Source of the DNA: Candidatus Gastranaerophilales bacterium
Lineage (GTDB): Bacteria > Cyanobacteriota > Vampirovibrionia > Gastranaerophilales > JAQUYY01
Assembly (NCBI GenBank): GCA_028691575.1
Contig: JAQUYY010000068.1
Coordinates: 1-8,653, forward strand
DNA: 8,653 nt
Direction of reading: 5' to 3'
The number at the start of each line of letters is the position of its first letter. Position 1 is the stretch's first letter. A program made the translations under genes and the position numbers. Below the pieces are notes generated by a model. It was not told where the DNA came from. It did not search any database and worked only from the letters and a program-made list of their open reading frames with translations. Positions 6,453-8,653 of this stretch are shown piece after piece.

Positions 6453-8075
6453 ATGAATAACAAAAACTTTAAAACAGACGAAAAAATAAAAACTGATAAA
6501 GCTCAGGCAAAAATAAGAAAAATGCACAAAGATGGCGATTTTAAAAAAGCCGTTGAATTTTGTCAATCAGTTTTAAAAAATGATCCTACAAATCCTGCGC
6601 TGCACATTAGTCTTGGTGATTTGTATCTTACAAGGCATCTGGATATATATACAGCTCAACAGTTTATAGATGAAACCATAACTGAATATCAAAGAGCTCT
6701 TGAAATGGACTTGAATTCGGCTTTAATTCACTATAAAATCGGTGTCGCTCTTTATTATAAAGGAAATTTGGATAAAGCAATCGCTCATTTTAATCTTAGT
6801 ATAGAATATGATGAAAATTATTCAGAAGCTTACTACATGTCCGCAAAAATACTTGCCAAAAAAGAACGGTATTCAGAAGCCTTTACCAATGTAAAAAAAG
6901 CTATAGAATTGAATAGATTTAAATCCTCAAGAGCCCGTTTTTTGTATGGTGTTCTTCTTAAGATCATTTATAAAAACAATTTTTCAAAACAATTATTGTC
7001 TTTTGCTCAAATAATTTTATCTATAATAATACTTCCATTTGATAAAGAAGGTTTGGTTGAATTTTCCCGAAAAATGCTGTATTTGAAATTTTTCCCGATT
7101 ATTTTTAAAGGGACTTATTTAGAAAAAACAAGGGATATTTATAAAGCCATAGATTTATATAATGAAATAATTGAAAAAGTACCGGGTTTTCTGCCTCTTT
7201 ATGTTTTGCTTGGAGATTTGTACAGAAAGCTTGGTCGGCATGAAGAAGCAATTAATGAGTATAAAATGGCATTGTGGATTGATCCTAATAACGTAACTGC
7301 CTATAAATCGCTTTGTGCGGCTTATGAAGAACAGGGAGATTATGATAATGCTATTGATGCTTATAAAAAAATAATTGAAATCCAGCCAAATGATGCAACT
7401 TTGCACAGTAATTTGGCTAATATTTTATATATGAAGGGTGATTTTAAAAATGCAATATCAGGGTATCAAAATGCAATTACAATAAATCCTAATTCTCAAT
7501 GGACAAGCGTAATTGCACAAACTTTAGGATATGTTTTGCAAGAAAATGATAAAAATCTTGATGCAGCTATTTCTGCATATCAAAATGCATTTGCGCTAAA
7601 TCCTAATGATATTGATATATACGTAAATTTAGGAAGCGTTTTTTACGATAAAAGTGATTATCAGAATGCTTTAACCGTTTATAGATCTGCTCTTGAAATT
7701 CAACCGGATAATGCAAGAATTCATTGCAATTTGGCTTATTTGTTATGGGGAAAAGGTGATTTGACCGAATCAATAAAAGAATATGAAAAAGCAACTGAGC
7801 TGGATCCTAATTATGATATAGCTTACAACAATTTAGGAGTTATTTATTTGGATGATTTATGTCAAATAAATAAAGCTTTAGGACTTTTTGAAGATGCTAT
7901 TTCTCACAATCCTAATTATGCTCTGGCTTATTATAATATGGGAAGAGCTATTGCTCTTAAGGGTGATAAAATTGAAGCTGCAAGGCTCTATCAAATTGCA
8001 CTGGATTTAAATTCAATTACTAATGAGCTTGATAATCAAGAAATTCAGCAAAAAATCGATGATTTATTTAATTAA
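6453..8075 (+). CDS. Tetratricopeptide (TPR) repeat protein
   Basis: The 540 residues are mostly TPR units, each about 34 residues with the Gly/Ala-Tyr-Ala-Pro pattern. One block spans about 18-154 (four units, the second with an insertion around DIYTAQQF). A second spans about 222-520 (eight or nine units, for example GDYDNAIDAYKKIIEIQPND and KGDLTESIKEYEKATELDPN). The units are separated by a hydrophobic stretch (about 160-225) whose core, LLSFAQIILSIIILPF (181-196), could be a buried or membrane-associated helix. There is no signal peptide, so the protein is probably cytoplasmic or on the inner face of the membrane. TPR arrays bind other proteins; no enzymatic domain is seen. An in-frame TAG directly precedes the ATG, so the start cannot be further upstream, and no good ribosome site is present, suggesting dependence on translation of the PilZ gene 32 bases upstream. 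The partner is unknown; the context suggests pilus assembly or its control (compare PilF-type TPR pilotins, which are lipoproteins and much shorter). Confidence 0.88.
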   Translation: MNNKNFKTDEKIKTDKAQAKIRKMHKDGDFKKAVEFCQSVLKNDPTNPALHISLGDLYLTRHLDIYTAQQFIDETITEYQRALEMDLNSALIHYKIGVALYYKGNLDKAIAHFNLSIEYDENYSEAYYMSAKILAKKERYSEAFTNVKKAIELNRFKSSRARFLYGVLLKIIYKNNFSKQLLSFAQIILSIIILPFDKEGLVEFSRKMLYLKFFPIIFKGTYLEKTRDIYKAIDLYNEIIEKVPGFLPLYVLLGDLYRKLGRHEEAINEYKMALWIDPNNVTAYKSLCAAYEEQGDYDNAIDAYKKIIEIQPNDATLHSNLANILYMKGDFKNAISGYQNAITINPNSQWTSVIAQTLGYVLQENDKNLDAAISAYQNAFALNPNDIDIYVNLGSVFYDKSDYQNALTVYRSALEIQPDNARIHCNLAYLLWGKGDLTESIKEYEKATELDPNYDIAYNNLGVIYLDDLCQINKALGLFEDAISHNPNYALAYYNMGRAIALKGDKIEAARLYQIALDLNSITNELDNQEIQQKIDDLFN

Positions 8076-8080
8076 GTTTA

Positions 8081-8109
8081 GTTGTCGTCCTGAATTTATT
8101 TCAGCATGA
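8081..8109. repeat. Small palindrome resembling a dispersed intergenic repeat
   Basis: In the spacer between the TPR and pilin genes, CTGAA (8090-8094) and TTCAG (8100-8104) form a 5-bp stem with a 5-base loop. The surrounding GTCGTCCTGAATTTATTTCA resembles a palindrome (GTCATCCTGAA...TTCAGGAT) that I recall as scattered in intergenic DNA of many bacteria, but the right side has lost its GGAT. There is no T-run, so it is not a good terminator. Confidence 0.35.
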
Positions 8110-8114
8110 AAAAT

Positions 8115-8119
8115 GGGAG
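8115..8119 (+). promoter_or_regulatory. Strong ribosome binding site of the pilin gene
   Basis: GGGAG lies 7 bases before the ATG at 8127 and is the best ribosome site in the plus-strand unit. It decides the start in favour of 8127 over the in-frame ATG at 8145, which has no such site. It suggests that the pilin is translated more strongly than the PilZ and TPR proteins before it. Confidence 0.75.
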
Positions 8120-8126
8120 ATAAAAT

Positions 8127-8653
8127 ATGAATTTTATAGCAAGAATGCAACAGTCCGAAAATAAATTTGTAAGAAAATTAGGGTTCACTCTGGCTGAAAC
8201 ATTAATAGTCATTGCTATAATCGGAATAATTGCAAGTATTGCAATTCCTACATTATTTGGCACGACAAGCAATGCCGAATTAAAAGCAAAATGGAAAAAA
8301 CAGTATTCTGATTTGACTCAAGCAACAATGATGATAATTGCCGACAATGGCGGAACTTTAGCAGGTGCTTTCCCCGGAGATGTTGCAGGAACGGAAGATT
8401 TAAAAAATGCATATGCTTCAAAATTTAACATAATAAAAGATTGTTCGGGAACATCGGGATTTGGAGGAACAGGATCTGGAGGAAGCACAGGAGGTTGCTG
8501 GCATAGCGGTACAAACAGCTGGTATTATTTAAACGGCACAGGCAGAGTAAGTACTTCTCGTCCCGGCTTAATATTAAATAACGGCAGTTTAATGATGTTT
8601 GGAATTGAAAAATCAAATTGCAGTTATGCCGTAGGAGATTATACAAGATGTGG
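8127..8653 (+). CDS. Type IV pilin-like / type II secretion pseudopilin, C-terminus cut by window edge
   Basis: The frame is open from the ATG at 8127 to the right edge (175 codons). A basic leader of 19 residues ends in RKLG, followed by FTLAETLIVIAIIGIIASIAIP (split here as FTLAETLIVIA and IIGIIASIAIP, residues 20-41). This is the class III signal: cleavage after Gly19 by a prepilin peptidase, Glu at +5 of the mature protein, then the hydrophobic assembly helix. The rest has a Lys/Trp-rich helix extension (KAKWKKQYSDL, 53-63) and a globular part with four cysteines so far (106, 124, 165, 175). Between Cys106 and Cys124 is a Gly/Ser/Thr-rich loop. It would be inserted in the inner membrane and assembled into a pilus or pseudopilus. 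Many such genes occur per genome in Melainabacteria-like bacteria, as I recall. Major pilin, minor pilin and secretion pseudopilin cannot be told apart without the C-terminus and neighbours. Confidence 0.92.
   Translation, partial: MNFIARMQQSENKFVRKLGFTLAETLIVIAIIGIIASIAIPTLFGTTSNAELKAKWKKQYSDLTQATMMIIADNGGTLAGAFPGDVAGTEDLKNAYASKFNIIKDCSGTSGFGGTGSGGSTGGCWHSGTNSWYYLNGTGRVSTSRPGLILNNGSLMMFGIEKSNCSYAVGDYTRC

Noticed and set aside
7155..7794. Two minus-strand frames within the TPR gene (7155-7406 and 7603-7794)
   Set aside because: Both are opposite clear TPR units and have Ile/Asn/Phe-rich translations typical of antisense AT-rich DNA.
8425..8646. Minus-strand frame opposite the pilin
   Set aside because: The pilin frame has a complete class III signal and strong ribosome site; the opposite frame has neither a ribosome site nor a motif.
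1..8653. Phage, transposon, CRISPR, tRNA or toxin-antitoxin features
   Set aside because: I looked for transposase, integrase, regularly spaced repeats, cloverleaf sequences and small paired genes and saw none.

Overview
The window is strongly AT-rich and carries seven protein genes plus short regulatory stretches, with no RNA gene, CRISPR array or transposon visible. The last gene encodes a pseudopilin of a type that, as far as I remember, is very common in the non-photosynthetic cyanobacterial relatives (Melainabacteria/Vampirovibrionia, Gastranaerophilales-like). Its marks are a leader ending in Gly before Phe-Thr-Leu-Ala-Glu, then a Lys/Trp-rich helix and a Cys-rich, Gly-rich C-terminal half. 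The genome style fits that group, but the placement is an inference. It is a surface-polysaccharide and pilus region from a Gram-negative-type, probably host-associated or anaerobic bacterium.

Left half (minus strand, read right to left). rfbG (4500-5624) and rfbH (3130-4515) overlap by 16 bases and encode the two central enzymes of CDP-3,6-dideoxyhexose synthesis. A hairpin with a T-run ends this unit at about 3083-3121. A separate transcript with a TATAAT box at 3028-3033 then serves a PlsC-like acyltransferase (2197-2985), which has its own hairpin and T-run (2124-2157). Next comes a very long alpha-D-phosphohexomutase (2095 down to the left edge, incomplete). A phosphohexomutase could supply glucose-1-phosphate, the precursor of CDP-glucose, so sugar supply and sugar conversion may be linked, but the separate transcripts mean this is only inferred.

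Right half (plus strand). From the divergent spacer 5625-5805, a PilZ-domain protein (5806-6420), a TPR-repeat protein (6453-8075) and a type IV pilin-like protein (8127 to the right edge, incomplete) follow each other with gaps of 32 and 51 bases. This looks like one transcription unit coupling a c-di-GMP-type receptor, a protein-interaction scaffold and a pilin or pseudopilin. The job of the PilZ-TPR pair is unknown.

No wholly new system is evident. The points most worth checking are the strand-specific hairpin just before the phosphohexomutase start, that enzyme's altered serine loop and extra length, the dideoxysugar gene pair without its partner genes here, the hairpin abutting the rfbG ribosome binding site, and the PilZ-TPR-pilin cassette.
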